Below are positions 50,775-59,545 of a DNA stretch of 64,000 nucleotides, piece by piece; positions within the stretch are counted from its first letter, which is position 1; each line of letters begins with the position of its first letter. The DNA is from Nannocystis pusilla. Its GTDB lineage: Bacteria > Myxococcota_A > Polyangia > Nannocystales > Nannocystaceae. The notes beneath the pieces are model-generated. The model was not told the origin of the DNA and did no database searches. It worked only from the letters and a program-made list of their open reading frames with translations. A program made the position numbers and the translations under genes. The stretch covers positions 124,001-188,000 of the forward strand of contig NZ_JAIRAU010000011.1 of NCBI RefSeq assembly GCF_020073745.1. The letters are read 5' to 3'.

Positions 50775-51038
50775 CTCGGCGCGCAGTGTATCAGGCGCGC
50801 CGGCCCTCGGGGCCTGATGGCGCCAGGTCTTCGGGACAGGTGAACGCGATCGCTCGCCCGGGCGATCGGCCTTCGGCTCGGACGGCGCGTCGGCGTGGCG
50901 AGCTATGCAATTTGCCAGGCTAGGTTGCGGGAACGCGACTGGCACAAGATGTGGACGCGGCGGACGCGGCCGCCGCGGTTGCACGCCCGGCGAAGCGTGG
51001 TAAGAGCTCCTCGCTTTCGCCGGAAACGGGGGTCTTCC

Positions 51039-51590
51039 ATGAGCCGATACAACATCGCGGTCCTCGTCGGCAGCCTGCGCCGGGAGTCGTTCAATCGCAG
51101 GTTGGCGACCGCCATCGCCGGGCTCGCGCCGCCAGAGTTCACGTTCAAGCAGCTCGAGATCGGCGACCTGCCGCTCTACAACCAGGACGACGACGCCGAT
51201 CAACCGGCGCCGGTGAAGCGGCTCAAGGCGGAGATCCAGGCCGCGAGCGGCCTGCTGTTCGTCACCCCGGAGTACAACCGCTCGATCCCGGGCGTGCTGA
51301 AGAACGCGATCGACCACGCCTCCCGGCCGTACGGACAGAGCGCGTTCACCGGCAAGTCGGCGGGGGTGATCGGCGTGTCGCCCGGGGCCATCGGCACCGC
51401 CGTCGCCCAGCAGCACCTCCGCGGCGTGCTCGCCTACCTCGACGTGGCGACGCTCGGCCAGCCGGAGGCGTTCATTCAGGCCAAAGAGGGCCTGTTCGAC
51501 GAGGCCGGCCAGATCGGCCCGGGCAGCCGAAAATTCTTGCAGAATTGGATGGACCGCTACGTCGCGTGGATCCGCCGCCACGCGACGTGA
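51039..51590 (+). CDS. NADPH-dependent FMN reductase-like flavoprotein
   Basis: A 183-residue flavodoxin-like protein. The FMN phosphate loop GSLRRESFNRRLA is at residues 10-22 and the flavin-contact motif TPEYNRSIPGVLKNAIDHAS at about 78-97. Members reduce FMN, quinones, chromate or azo dyes with NAD(P)H. The chosen ATG at 51039 gives the normal family N-terminus (MSRYNIAVLVGSLR); the longer frame to 50895 is arginine-rich. It is divergent from the AraC gene, which may regulate it. Confidence 0.88.
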   Translation: MSRYNIAVLVGSLRRESFNRRLATAIAGLAPPEFTFKQLEIGDLPLYNQDDDADQPAPVKRLKAEIQAASGLLFVTPEYNRSIPGVLKNAIDHASRPYGQSAFTGKSAGVIGVSPGAIGTAVAQQHLRGVLAYLDVATLGQPEAFIQAKEGLFDEAGQIGPGSRKFLQNWMDRYVAWIRRHAT

Positions 51591-51785
51591 GCCGGCCGGC
51601 GCCGCCGACTACGCGCCCTGATTGCCGGTCTTGACCTGCAGGACCCGTGTTGCACGGCGGCGGCCGCTTTCGTCGCGCCCGTGAGCGGCGCAGCGAGCGA
51701 GTCGCTGCGAATCGCAGGAAACATTCGTGGCGCTCGCGGGTGGATCTCACGCGTGCCCCGGTCGGGCCGCGAGAAAGAGATTTCG

Positions 51786-52355
51786 ATGCGCACCCACGCT
51801 CCGATCCCCGCAATCATCACAGCCGCCGCGCTCGCGGCCTGTGAACCGTACGTCAACGCGCAGTTCTTCCTCTACTCGGTCGACACCTGGACGCCCGAAG
51901 GACAGCAAGTGGTTCATCGCCGATTCGTCGACGACGTCGACTTCCCCGGCGTCCCTCCGGGCGAGCCGCGGCTCACCTACGGCCACTTTCTCAAGCTCGC
52001 CGTCGACGAGGGGGCGACCCGGCGCGCGATCACCTGCGACGGCGCCTCGCTGGTGGTCCGCGACTCCGAGGTCCCCTGGTCGCATTTCTGGACCGGCGAT
52101 CTCGAGCTGTGGGCCGAGACCGAATCCGGTCACTCGCAGCAGCTCGGCGCGGCGGCGATCGTCGACGGCGTGGAGATGAAGGACTCGCTGGTCTTCGCGG
52201 TGCAGGCGGTCGACCTGATGGAGGTCAGCGGCGACTTCGAGACCGGGGCGTTCGACATCGTGTTGCGGGGGACCCCGGCAGGGCCGCTCGACGAGCTCCC
52301 CCCGCTCGAGCTGCTGGTCTCGTTCGAGTCCGAGGCCTACCGCCCGGCCCCGTGA
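51786..52355 (+). CDS. Hypothetical lipoprotein
   Basis: A 189-residue protein: MRTHAPIPAIITAAALAAC is a lipoprotein signal (lipobox LAAC, Cys19). The mature part is acidic and probably all beta, with two tryptophan-containing strands (WSHFWTGDLELWAET) and no recognised family. AGAAAGAG lies upstream of the ATG as a weak ribosome-binding site. It precedes the RNA helicase by 229 bases on the same strand but shows no functional link. Confidence 0.68.
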   Translation: MRTHAPIPAIITAAALAACEPYVNAQFFLYSVDTWTPEGQQVVHRRFVDDVDFPGVPPGEPRLTYGHFLKLAVDEGATRRAITCDGASLVVRDSEVPWSHFWTGDLELWAETESGHSQQLGAAAIVDGVEMKDSLVFAVQAVDLMEVSGDFETGAFDIVLRGTPAGPLDELPPLELLVSFESEAYRPAP

Positions 52356-52584
52356 CTGTCACGATCGTCGCTCGCGCCGTCCACCGCTTCCGCAGCGAAC
52401 TGGCGAGCGGACGCGTGGTGCGGCGGCTGGAGTGCGGTATCTCGCGGCCTCGCAACGACTCGCCCCGCGCGCTCGCAAGCGTGTTTCCGGCGCGGCGCCT
52501 GGCGCTCCGCCGCAGTCGCCGCGTGCTCATCAGCACGCCGCCGCCGCCCCTGCGCCCGGGCAAAACGGGTAGACGTTCCTGCTC

Positions 52585-54279
52585 ATGCGCGAAGACGAAG
52601 ACAGCGCCACGCCCACCGGATTCTCCGCGCTCGACCTGCCCGAGCCGCTGCTGCGAGCGCTGCGCGACCTCGGCTACGAGTCGCCGACGCCGATCCAGGA
52701 GGAGACCATCCCGCACCTGCTCGCCGGCCACGACCTGCTCGGCCAGGCCCAGACCGGCACCGGCAAGACGGCGGCGTTCGCCCTGCCGATCCTCGCCCGC
52801 CTCGATCGCGCGCGCCCGAGCCTGCAGGCGCTGGTGCTCACGCCCACGCGCGAGCTGGCGATCCAGGTCGCCGAGGCGCTGCAGCGCTACGCCACGCACC
52901 TGCCCGGCTTCCGCGTGCTGCCGATCTACGGCGGCCAGAGCTACGGCCCGCAGCTGAACGCCCTCGCGCGCGGCGTGCACGTCGTCGTCGGCACTCCGGG
53001 GCGGATCATCGATCACCTCGAGCGCGGCTCGCTCGACCTCTCGCACGTGCGCCACCTCGTGCTCGACGAGGCCGACGAGATGCTGCGCATGGGCTTCATC
53101 GACGACGTCGAGACGATCCTGCGCCGGACCCCGGACACGCGGCAGACCGCGCTGTTCTCGGCCACCCTGCCGCCGCCGATCCGGCGGATCGCCCAGACCC
53201 ACCTGCGCAAGCCGGTCGAGGTCACGATCGCCAGCAAGACCCGCACCGCCGACAACATCCGCCAGCGCTACTGGGTCGTGAGCGGCATGCACAAGCTCGA
53301 CGCGCTGACGCGGATCCTCGAGGCCGAGCCGTTCGAGGCGATGATCGTGTTCACCCGCACCAAGCTGGCCACCGACGAGCTGGCCGAGCGGCTGCAGGCG
53401 CGCGGGTTCGCGGCCGCGGCGATCAGCGGCGACGTCCCGCAGGCCCAGCGCGAGCGCTCGATCGCCATGCTGCGCGACGGCGCGATCGACATCCTCGTCG
53501 CCACCGACGTCGCCGCCCGCGGCCTCGACGTCGAGCGGATCAGCCACGTCATGAACTACGACGTGCCGACCGACCCCGAGAGCTACGTCCACCGGATCGG
53601 CCGCACCGGCCGGGCCGGTCGCAGCGGCGAGGCGATCGTGTTCGTCGCCCCGCGCGAGCGCAACCTGCTGCGGATGATCGAGCGGGCCACGCGCCAGCCG
53701 ATCGCGCGCATGGAGCTGCCGACGGTCAAGATGGTCAACGACGTCCGCCTGGCCAAGTTCAAGCAGCAGATCCGCGACAGCATCGCCGGCGGCGGGCTCG
53801 AGCAGTTTCAGGCCGTCATCGAGGACCTCGAGCGCGAGGACAACATCCCCGCGCTCGAGATCGCCGCCGGCCTGGCCAAGCTGGTCCGCCGCGGCGAACC
53901 GTTCCTGCTCGCGCCGGAGCGCACCGAGCCCGCCCGCGAGCCGCTCGCCGAGCGCGGCCCCGAGCCCGGCATGGCCGCCTACCGCGTCGAGGTCGGCTTC
54001 GTCCACGGCCTCAAGCCCGGCAACCTGGTCGGCGCGATCGCCAACGAGGCGCGGCTGACGAGCAAGCAGATCGGCCGCATCGAAATTTATAAAGAGTACA
54101 CGATGGTCGAGCTGCCGGCCGAGCTGCCCGACGAGCTGCTGGCGCACCTCAAGAAGGTGTGGGTCGCCGGCGGCCAGCTGCGGATCACCCGCGACGGCGA
54201 GCCCCCGGACGACGCCGGCAAGCAGCCCGTCAAGCGCTCGCTGCTGCGCCGGCGCCTGTTCGGCAAGCCGCGCAAGTGA
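52585..54279 (+). CDS. deaD: DEAD-box ATP-dependent RNA helicase (DeaD/CsdA-like)
   Basis: A 564-residue RNA helicase with all core motifs: Q-motif region SPTPIQEETIP, motif I AQTGTGKT 55-62, Ia PTRELA 88-93, II DEAD 161-164, III SAT 192-194, V DVAARGLDVE and VI HRIGRTGRAG. The C-terminus from about residue 475 is a DbpA-type RNA-binding domain (VEVGFVHGLKPGNLVGAIANE), as in CsdA/DeaD, which help ribosome assembly and mRNA unwinding, often in the cold. The tail is basic (KRSLLRRRLFGKPRK). No clear Shine-Dalgarno is seen; GTAGACGTT upstream may be promoter-related. Confidence 0.93.
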   Translation: MREDEDSATPTGFSALDLPEPLLRALRDLGYESPTPIQEETIPHLLAGHDLLGQAQTGTGKTAAFALPILARLDRARPSLQALVLTPTRELAIQVAEALQRYATHLPGFRVLPIYGGQSYGPQLNALARGVHVVVGTPGRIIDHLERGSLDLSHVRHLVLDEADEMLRMGFIDDVETILRRTPDTRQTALFSATLPPPIRRIAQTHLRKPVEVTIASKTRTADNIRQRYWVVSGMHKLDALTRILEAEPFEAMIVFTRTKLATDELAERLQARGFAAAAISGDVPQAQRERSIAMLRDGAIDILVATDVAARGLDVERISHVMNYDVPTDPESYVHRIGRTGRAGRSGEAIVFVAPRERNLLRMIERATRQPIARMELPTVKMVNDVRLAKFKQQIRDSIAGGGLEQFQAVIEDLEREDNIPALEIAAGLAKLVRRGEPFLLAPERTEPAREPLAERGPEPGMAAYRVEVGFVHGLKPGNLVGAIANEARLTSKQIGRIEIYKEYTMVELPAELPDELLAHLKKVWVAGGQLRITRDGEPPDDAGKQPVKRSLLRRRLFGKPRK

Positions 54280-54285
54280 GCCGGC

Positions 54286-54364
54286 GACGAATCATCACGG
54301 CGCCGCCCACCACTCGTCGCAGTCGCCGCGCGCTCGTCCGGTCGCTCGCGGACGAATCATCACG
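54286..54364. repeat. 14-bp direct repeat between convergent genes
   Basis: GACGAATCATCACG occurs at 54286-54299 and again at 54351-54364, in the same orientation, in the gap between the helicase stop and the convergent lipoprotein stop. No hairpin of the dispersed family is present in this junction. Confidence 0.5.
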
Positions 54365-54373
54365 CCCCCGCGA

Positions 54374-55687
54374 TCACGGCGCGAACGAGCCGAGCCACAG
54401 CTCCTCGAACTCGCCGGACAGGAGCACCAGTTCGTCGCAGTTGCCGCGCACGCTGACGGTGGTCCAGCCGCGCGACGGGCGAGCCGGGACGTCGAGCGGC
54501 ACGACCTCGAGCAATTTCCCGCCGAAGCTGACGCGCTGGACGGCGATCGAGCGCAGCGCGCTGAATTCATGCTCGCTGCGCATCACCGGGATCGACAGCG
54601 CGTCGGCGTCGACCAGCAGCGCGCGCGCGTAGGGCTCCTCGGACGCGTCGGGCGCGGCGAGCGGGAGTTCCCACGCCGGCGACCCATCGGCGGCGTCGAC
54701 CGCCAGCAGCTCGATGGTCTGGTCGTCGTCCGGGCCGCGCCGCAGCACCGCCAGCTGTCCGTTGGGCAGGCGCTCGAACGCGGTGAGGAGGCCGAACGGC
54801 GGCCTGGCCAGCGAGCTGGCCCACTCGATCTGGCCGTCGCCGCGGATCTTCCACAGGCGCACGACCGTGAAGCTGGCATCGACGTCCCGGTCGCCGCCGC
54901 CGGCCACGAAGATGTCGCCCTCGGGCGTGACCACGACCTCGCTGGGCACCACCACGTCCGGCTCGTCGAGCGCGACGCGCCACACCATCGCGCCGGTCTC
55001 GATCGCGAACTTCGCCACCGTCGGGATCGACGTCAACCGATCGCGACCGGCGATGACCGCCGTGTCGTCGGCCAGCTCGAAGCCCGCGCCGACGACCGAC
55101 TCCGCCAGCGGGACCTCGCCGAGCACCGAACCATCGGGGGCGAGGCGCAGCACACCCGGCGCCAGCATCATCGGATCGAGGCGGGTCAGCCAGAGCACGA
55201 GGCTGTCGTCGGCGGCGCGCCGCAGCGCCGACACCGAGACGATCTGGCTCGGCTCGGCGGTGGTCATCCCGAGCACCTCGCCCGCGGGCGACAGGAACAG
55301 CACCGCCGGCGCCTCCATCACCCCCGGCATGCTCTCGAGCACCCCGGCGACGGCGATCCGCCCGTCGGCCAGGACCACCATGTTGTCCGCGAACGTGCTC
55401 GCCGCGAAGCCCTCCGGCACGCCGAGCACGCTCGACCCGAGCGGGCTCCACGGCTGTCCTTCGGGACAGCCTGACGGCTCGCCGCCGCTCGTGGTCGGCA
55501 GGGCCGTGGTCGCCGGTGGGTCCGCCGTGGTCGTCGGCTCCCCCGGCCCTTCGGTGCCGCTGCTCGACCCCGGGCCGGACCCGCCGGTCGAGCTCGAACT
55601 GCCCTCGGTGTCGCCGTCGAGCACCCCGGGCCCGCACGCGAGCGACAGGACGAGGGAGGGAGCCAACAGGAGCCGGCGATGGTGCAT
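54374..55687 (-). CDS. Lipoprotein with PQQ/propeller-like repeats
   Basis: A 437-residue lipoprotein: signal to SLAC (Cys18), a G/S/T linker (STGGSGPGSSSGTEGPGEP), then repeated strands of beta-propeller type (MVVLADGRIAVAG, EVVVTPEGDIFVAGGG, RLPNGQLAVLRRG), as in PQQ- or SBBP-like repeat proteins. Function is unknown; it is probably surface exposed. A TGTCC-TTCG-GGACA hairpin (55453-55470) sits in the linker after the stalk, encoding CPEGQ, a poorly constrained place. The start is fixed by the signal peptide. Confidence 0.75.
   Translation of the reverse strand: MHHRRLLLAPSLVLSLACGPGVLDGDTEGSSSSTGGSGPGSSSGTEGPGEPTTTADPPATTALPTTSGGEPSGCPEGQPWSPLGSSVLGVPEGFAASTFADNMVVLADGRIAVAGVLESMPGVMEAPAVLFLSPAGEVLGMTTAEPSQIVSVSALRRAADDSLVLWLTRLDPMMLAPGVLRLAPDGSVLGEVPLAESVVGAGFELADDTAVIAGRDRLTSIPTVAKFAIETGAMVWRVALDEPDVVVPSEVVVTPEGDIFVAGGGDRDVDASFTVVRLWKIRGDGQIEWASSLARPPFGLLTAFERLPNGQLAVLRRGPDDDQTIELLAVDAADGSPAWELPLAAPDASEEPYARALLVDADALSIPVMRSEHEFSALRSIAVQRVSFGGKLLEVVPLDVPARPSRGWTTVSVRGNCDELVLLSGEFEELWLGSFAP
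55453..55470. repeat. TGTCC-TTCG-GGACA hairpin with UUCG-type loop in a linker region
   Basis: Arms GCTGTCC and GGACAGC form a perfect 7-bp stem closed by C and G around TTCG, the sequence of a very stable RNA tetraloop on the plus (antisense) strand and CGAA on the mRNA. It lies in the linker between lipid anchor and propeller, encoding SGCPEGQ. Confidence 0.6.
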
Positions 55688-55752
55688 GAGACAACCGTGC
55701 CGGATCGGGGGCACGCGCGGATGAGACCGCGATCGGACGCGCGGAGAAGATG

Positions 55753-55766
55753 TGTCCTCGGGGACA
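55753..55766. repeat. Perfect TGTCC-TCGG-GGACA hairpin, intergenic
   Basis: A 5-bp stem with a TCGG loop, 66 bases upstream of the propeller lipoprotein start, followed by TATCCGGACAG. It lies in a 5' rather than a 3' position, unlike the copies at convergent ends. Confidence 0.6.
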
Positions 55767-55802
55767 TATCCGGACAGCCCGCGAGGAACGGCCGGATCAA
55801 GA

Positions 55803-55843
55803 CATTCACTATAATAGACTACTCGGTAGTGAACTGGAGTCTG
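55803..55843 (+). promoter_or_regulatory. Consensus TATAAT with overlapping inverted repeats
   Basis: TATAAT at 55810-55815 is the only perfect -10 consensus noticed in the window. It lies inside a TTCACTA..TAGTGAA dyad (55805-55833), with a nested ACTAC-TCG-GTAGT dyad (55819-55831) and AGACT..AGTCT arms further out. This looks like an operator-covered promoter, but no plus-strand gene starts nearby; the next is 565 bases away. Confidence 0.4.
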
Positions 55844-56394
55844 CACGCTGCCGGCCAGTCGCAATCTGCCGCGCCCCTGCCTGCTCAGCGTGAAATGATG
55901 CGCGATACCGCCCCGCACGGTCCGCAACGCCTTCGCTTGCAATTTTTCATCTTAATGGAATTCTCTTCACCAGATGCACGGCGGCACAGACAGGCTCGAT
56001 GCGGGTGAAGGGTCCGCGGCGCTCGCTCGCCGCCTGACCTCCGGCGCAGCGCGGGCGTGTTGTCGTCGCTGTCGCTGTCGGCGTGCGGCCTGATCGGCGT
56101 CGACCGGCGGCGGACGTCGACGGCGCGGCCACTCCGCCGCGCGGCGATCGTCCGTCCGGACTCATGACATTCGAACCGCCCGGACCCGGGCGAGTGCGCG
56201 AGGGATTCATGTTGACCATTCTCATTCTCGGCTGGCTCGCGTCCGCGCGGCGGCGGGCCCTGACGGCGGGCAGGCAGCGCAGCGGCCGTGACGCCTGGCT
56301 GGCTGTGAGGACATGTCGCCAGGGACATGCCTCGCCGCCACCGCGCCCTTCGCGCCATCCGACATCAAACTCGACCGGGACCCGCGCGGCGGTC

Positions 56395-56400
56395 TATCCT
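56395..56400 (+). promoter_or_regulatory. TANNNT -10-like hexamer (TATCCT) of the aquaglyceroporin gene
   Basis: TATCCT is followed by eight bases and the ATG at 56409, and no Shine-Dalgarno is present. It fits the leaderless pattern seen for other genes here. Confidence 0.4.
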
Positions 56401-56408
56401 CGCCGGCG

Positions 56409-57119
56409 ATGACCCCGTTCTCCGCCGAGCTCCTCGGGACCGCGATCCTCATCGTCCTCGGCGACGGCGTGGTCGCCAACGTCACGCTCGCGCGCACGCA
56501 CGGGCACGGGGGCGGGCTCATCGCGATCACGACCGGCTGGGCGACGGCGGTGTTCGTGGCGGTCTACGCGGTCGCGGCGGTCAGCGGGGCCCACCTGAAC
56601 CCGGCCGTCACCCTGGCGCTGGCGCTGCGCGGCAAGTTCGCGTGGGCGGCTGTCCCTTCGTACATGTGCGCGCAATTGCTGGGCGCCTTCGCCGGCGCGG
56701 TGGTGGTGTGGCTGGCGTACCGGCGGCAGTTCGAGGCGACCGCCGAGCCGGCGACGATCCGCGGGGTGTTCTGCACCGCGCCGGCGATCCGCGACCCCGG
56801 CCACAACCTCCTGACCGAGGCGATCGCCACCTTCGTGTTCGTGCTCGGGGTGCTGCAGATCGCCGCGCCGACGCACGGGCTCGGGGCGCTCGACGCCCTG
56901 CCGGTGGCGCTGCTGGTGCTGGCGATCGGGCTGTCGCTCGGCGGGCCGACCGGCTACGCGATAAACCCTGCGCGCGACCTCGGCCCGCGGCTCGCCCACG
57001 CGGTCCTGCCGATCCGCGGCAAGGGCGACGGCGATTGGGGCTACGCGTGGGTGCCGATCGTCGGGCCGCTGGTCGGCGCGGCCGCGGCGGCGCTGCTGCA
57101 CGCGGCCTGGCTCGGTTGA
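56409..57119 (+). CDS. MIP-family channel (aquaglyceroporin/GlpF-like)
   Basis: A 236-residue inner-membrane channel with six predicted helices and the two pore loops HLNPAVTLA (NPA at 64-66) and INPARDLGPR (NPA at 186-188). The aspartate after the second NPA-Arg (NPARD) is typical of glycerol facilitators rather than strict water channels, so glycerol or small polyol passage is likely. No glycerol kinase gene is adjacent. A longer frame to 56313 adds a non-hydrophobic extension and is rejected. Confidence 0.9.
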   Translation: MTPFSAELLGTAILIVLGDGVVANVTLARTHGHGGGLIAITTGWATAVFVAVYAVAAVSGAHLNPAVTLALALRGKFAWAAVPSYMCAQLLGAFAGAVVVWLAYRRQFEATAEPATIRGVFCTAPAIRDPGHNLLTEAIATFVFVLGVLQIAAPTHGLGALDALPVALLVLAIGLSLGGPTGYAINPARDLGPRLAHAVLPIRGKGDGDWGYAWVPIVGPLVGAAAAALLHAAWLG

Positions 57120-57173
57120 CGCCCTCCGCGCCCGCGCCGCCGCGGGCTCCGGCGACGCGGACGCGGCGGTGCA

Positions 57174-59423
57174 TCACTTCGCGGCGTAGGTCTTGTGGGT
57201 CATGGTGACGGCCAGCCGGGTCGCGCCGGCCGCGATGTCGGAGAAGCGCAAGTACGAGTAGTTGTTGGGCCCGGGCAGCGCGAGGCCGGCCTTGCCGTCG
57301 GCGGGCTTCGGGTCCCACTGGATCAGCGCGAGGTCGTCGACGTACACCCGGCCCTCGCCGTCCTCGGGCGGCGACTGCTTGAGCGACACGCGGATCGAGG
57401 CGGCGCCGGCCGGGGCGGTGAACGAGGCGGTGAATTGCGTCCAGTCGTAGGTGCCGCCGGAATGGGTATAGCGCTCGCTGGTGCCGAGCGAGTCGCCGTC
57501 GGCGTCGTAGAACTGGGTCATCACCTTGAAGGTGCCGCCGGTGTCGGCGCGGACGTGGCCGCGCAGGGTCAGCTTGGCGCCGCCGGGGATCGGGATCGTG
57601 CGCCGGACCGGCATCTCGGTGTCGTTCTTGTGGTCGTCGCGGCGGATCAGCACGGCCGCGCCGACGCCGCTGTAGACCTGCGAGCTCTGCACGTGGCGGT
57701 ACTCGCTCTGGTCCCAGGCGAAGCCCTCGAGCCAGTCGCCGTCGACGTCGACGTCCTCGAAGTCGCCGTACAGCAAGATGTCGCGGCCGACCTCCACCTT
57801 GGCCGCGGCGCCGGTCTTGACGCCGACGAGCGCGTCGGTGGCGTTCTTGCGGGTGAACGCGATCGGGCCGGCGCTGCCGGACTTGACCGTCAGGCTGACC
57901 GACTCGGCGGTGGCGTGGGTGAGGTACTGCGAGGCGTCGCGCAGGGCGACCACGCGCTGCCGCCACGGGAACACCACCGCGCCGCGCAGACCGTCGGGCT
58001 GGCTGCTGCCGCTCGGCGTGAGCGGCAGCGTCGACGACAGGTGGCCGAGCTGCCGCGCGTGGCGCTCGAGCGCGCGGCCGGCCAGCAGCTTGGGCACGTA
58101 GTTCTCGACGTGCACGGGGATCAGCTCGAGGCGGGCGACGTCGAAGCCGTTCGCGGTCTGGTCGACGTCGGCGACGGCGATCAGCGACTGCGTGGTGACG
58201 AAGGTGCTCTGGTCGAAGATGAAGTTGCCGAGCGACATGAGCACGAACTTCGGGCCGTCGCCGGGGTCGACGAGGCCGATGCCGTGCATCGTGTGGGTGT
58301 GGTGGGCGACGACCAGGCCGGCGCCGCGGTCGACGAGGTCGACGAAGTGCGCGCGCATGTTGTCGATCGGGTAGCTGCTGTACTCCGCGCCGCCGTGGAT
58401 CATGGGCACGCGGAAGCGGCCCTCCTCCCCGGCGAAGAACGACTCGAAGTTGTCGGCGTGGGCGTAGAGCGCCCCCGGCTTGTCGGGGTCGAGCGCGACC
58501 AGCAGGTAGTCCGTCAGGCTGGTGCCGTCGGCCCGCAGGTTCGTGTAGCCCTGCAGCGACAGCGGGACGCCGGAGATGGTGCGACGAATGACGGTGTCGA
58601 GCGCCGCGGACTCGCTCATCTCGGCGCCGGTGAAGTCGAGGTCGTGGTCGGCGACGGCGTTGATCGTGTCGTAGAGCCCGTCGTCCATGTAGTCGAAGAC
58701 GTGGTTGTTGCCGAGGCTGACGCCGTCGATCCCGGCGGTGTTGAGGCCGGCGAGCGTGTCGGGGTGCGAATAGAAGGTATAGGACTTGTAGGGGTGCTCC
58801 GACACGGGGTCGGCCGACACGGCGCACTCGAGGTTGGCCAGCGCGTAATCGGCGGACTTCAGGGCGTCGGCGACGTAGCTGACCACCTTCTGCGCGTCGG
58901 CGACGCGCGAGTTGGCGCGGATCAGGTCGCCGGCCTCCTGCAGGCCGTCCTGGTCCTCGTCGGTGAAGCGGCGGCCGAACATCGTGTCGCCGACGAACAT
59001 CAGGCGCACGCGGCCGGTCTTCTTCGCGGTGAGCGTAAGGTTGCCGACGCTGCTCGACGCCTCGCTCAAGGGTCGATGCAGGTCGGCGGGTATGATCTCC
59101 GTATAATATCCGGCGCGCGTGATCTTGAGGAGCACGGAGCGCCGGTCGAGGTCTTGCAGTTCGAACCCGCCCGTAGCGCCTGTCGAGGCGGTGCGGCCGG
59201 CGTTGGCGGCCCCGGCCCCGAATGCGAGGACCTGGACCGTCGCGCCGCTGACCGGTTGACCCTGGCGGTCGACCACGGTGCCAGCGAGCGCGATCTTGGT
59301 CGTGATATGGGCTGTTTTGATAGGGAGGTCGTTCGCCTCCGCGTCGGAGATAGTGGCGACGGAGAGGCCTGCATATAACGCGGGCCCGAGCATCCGCGGA
59401 CGGACGATAAAGATACTGCGCAT
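57174..59423 (-). CDS. CapA-type (PGA_cap) metallophosphatase-like protein with N-terminal carboxypeptidase-regulatory domain
   Basis: A 749-residue exported protein. After a possible signal (residues 1-30), residues about 45-130 form a carboxypeptidase-regulatory-like sandwich (ALAGTVVDRQGQPVSGATV). Residues about 138-480 are a CapA/PGA-synthesis fold related to metallophosphatases: VRLMFVGDTMFGRRF, LGNNHVFDYMDDG, VAHHTHTMHGIGL and MSLGNFIFDQS hold the metal ligands. A carbohydrate-binding-like beta domain (about 570-700) follows. CapA acts in poly-gamma-glutamate capsule formation, but many relatives act on other polymers. GAGGG precedes the ATG. It lies 122 bases downstream of the GT-C-like membrane protein, which suggests a surface-polymer role. 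Confidence 0.82.
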   Translation of the reverse strand: MRSIFIVRPRMLGPALYAGLSVATISDAEANDLPIKTAHITTKIALAGTVVDRQGQPVSGATVQVLAFGAGAANAGRTASTGATGGFELQDLDRRSVLLKITRAGYYTEIIPADLHRPLSEASSSVGNLTLTAKKTGRVRLMFVGDTMFGRRFTDEDQDGLQEAGDLIRANSRVADAQKVVSYVADALKSADYALANLECAVSADPVSEHPYKSYTFYSHPDTLAGLNTAGIDGVSLGNNHVFDYMDDGLYDTINAVADHDLDFTGAEMSESAALDTVIRRTISGVPLSLQGYTNLRADGTSLTDYLLVALDPDKPGALYAHADNFESFFAGEEGRFRVPMIHGGAEYSSYPIDNMRAHFVDLVDRGAGLVVAHHTHTMHGIGLVDPGDGPKFVLMSLGNFIFDQSTFVTTQSLIAVADVDQTANGFDVARLELIPVHVENYVPKLLAGRALERHARQLGHLSSTLPLTPSGSSQPDGLRGAVVFPWRQRVVALRDASQYLTHATAESVSLTVKSGSAGPIAFTRKNATDALVGVKTGAAAKVEVGRDILLYGDFEDVDVDGDWLEGFAWDQSEYRHVQSSQVYSGVGAAVLIRRDDHKNDTEMPVRRTIPIPGGAKLTLRGHVRADTGGTFKVMTQFYDADGDSLGTSERYTHSGGTYDWTQFTASFTAPAGAASIRVSLKQSPPEDGEGRVYVDDLALIQWDPKPADGKAGLALPGPNNYSYLRFSDIAAGATRLAVTMTHKTYAAK

Positions 59424-59545
59424 GGACAGACCCTCGGTACCGCCAATGATGAACAGCCTGCGGCGGACCGCCACCGCCTCTGCCCTACCTGTGTGATACC
59501 GACCGCCCTGGGGTCCAGGGTCCGTACAGCGTTGACCCGCGGTCG

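Larger units (their letters stand above)
55688..56408. other. 721-base intergenic region with an AT-rich pocket
   Basis: This is a divergent gap between the propeller lipoprotein and the aquaglyceroporin. It contains a TGTCC-TCGG-GGACA hairpin (55753-55766), an AT-rich stretch with TATAAT (55810) and inverted repeats, a second AT-rich stretch around 55940-55975 and a CATGTC/GACATG dyad (56312-56329). Open frames on both strands are short and R/P-rich with no domain, so no gene is called. Confidence 0.6.

Noticed and set aside
55885..56358. Minus-strand frames in the 721-base gap (157 and 92 codons) as genes
   Set aside because: Composition is R, P, G and S rich, with no signal, domain or ribosome-binding site. 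The region also holds AT-rich regulatory-looking DNA that breaks codon bias.
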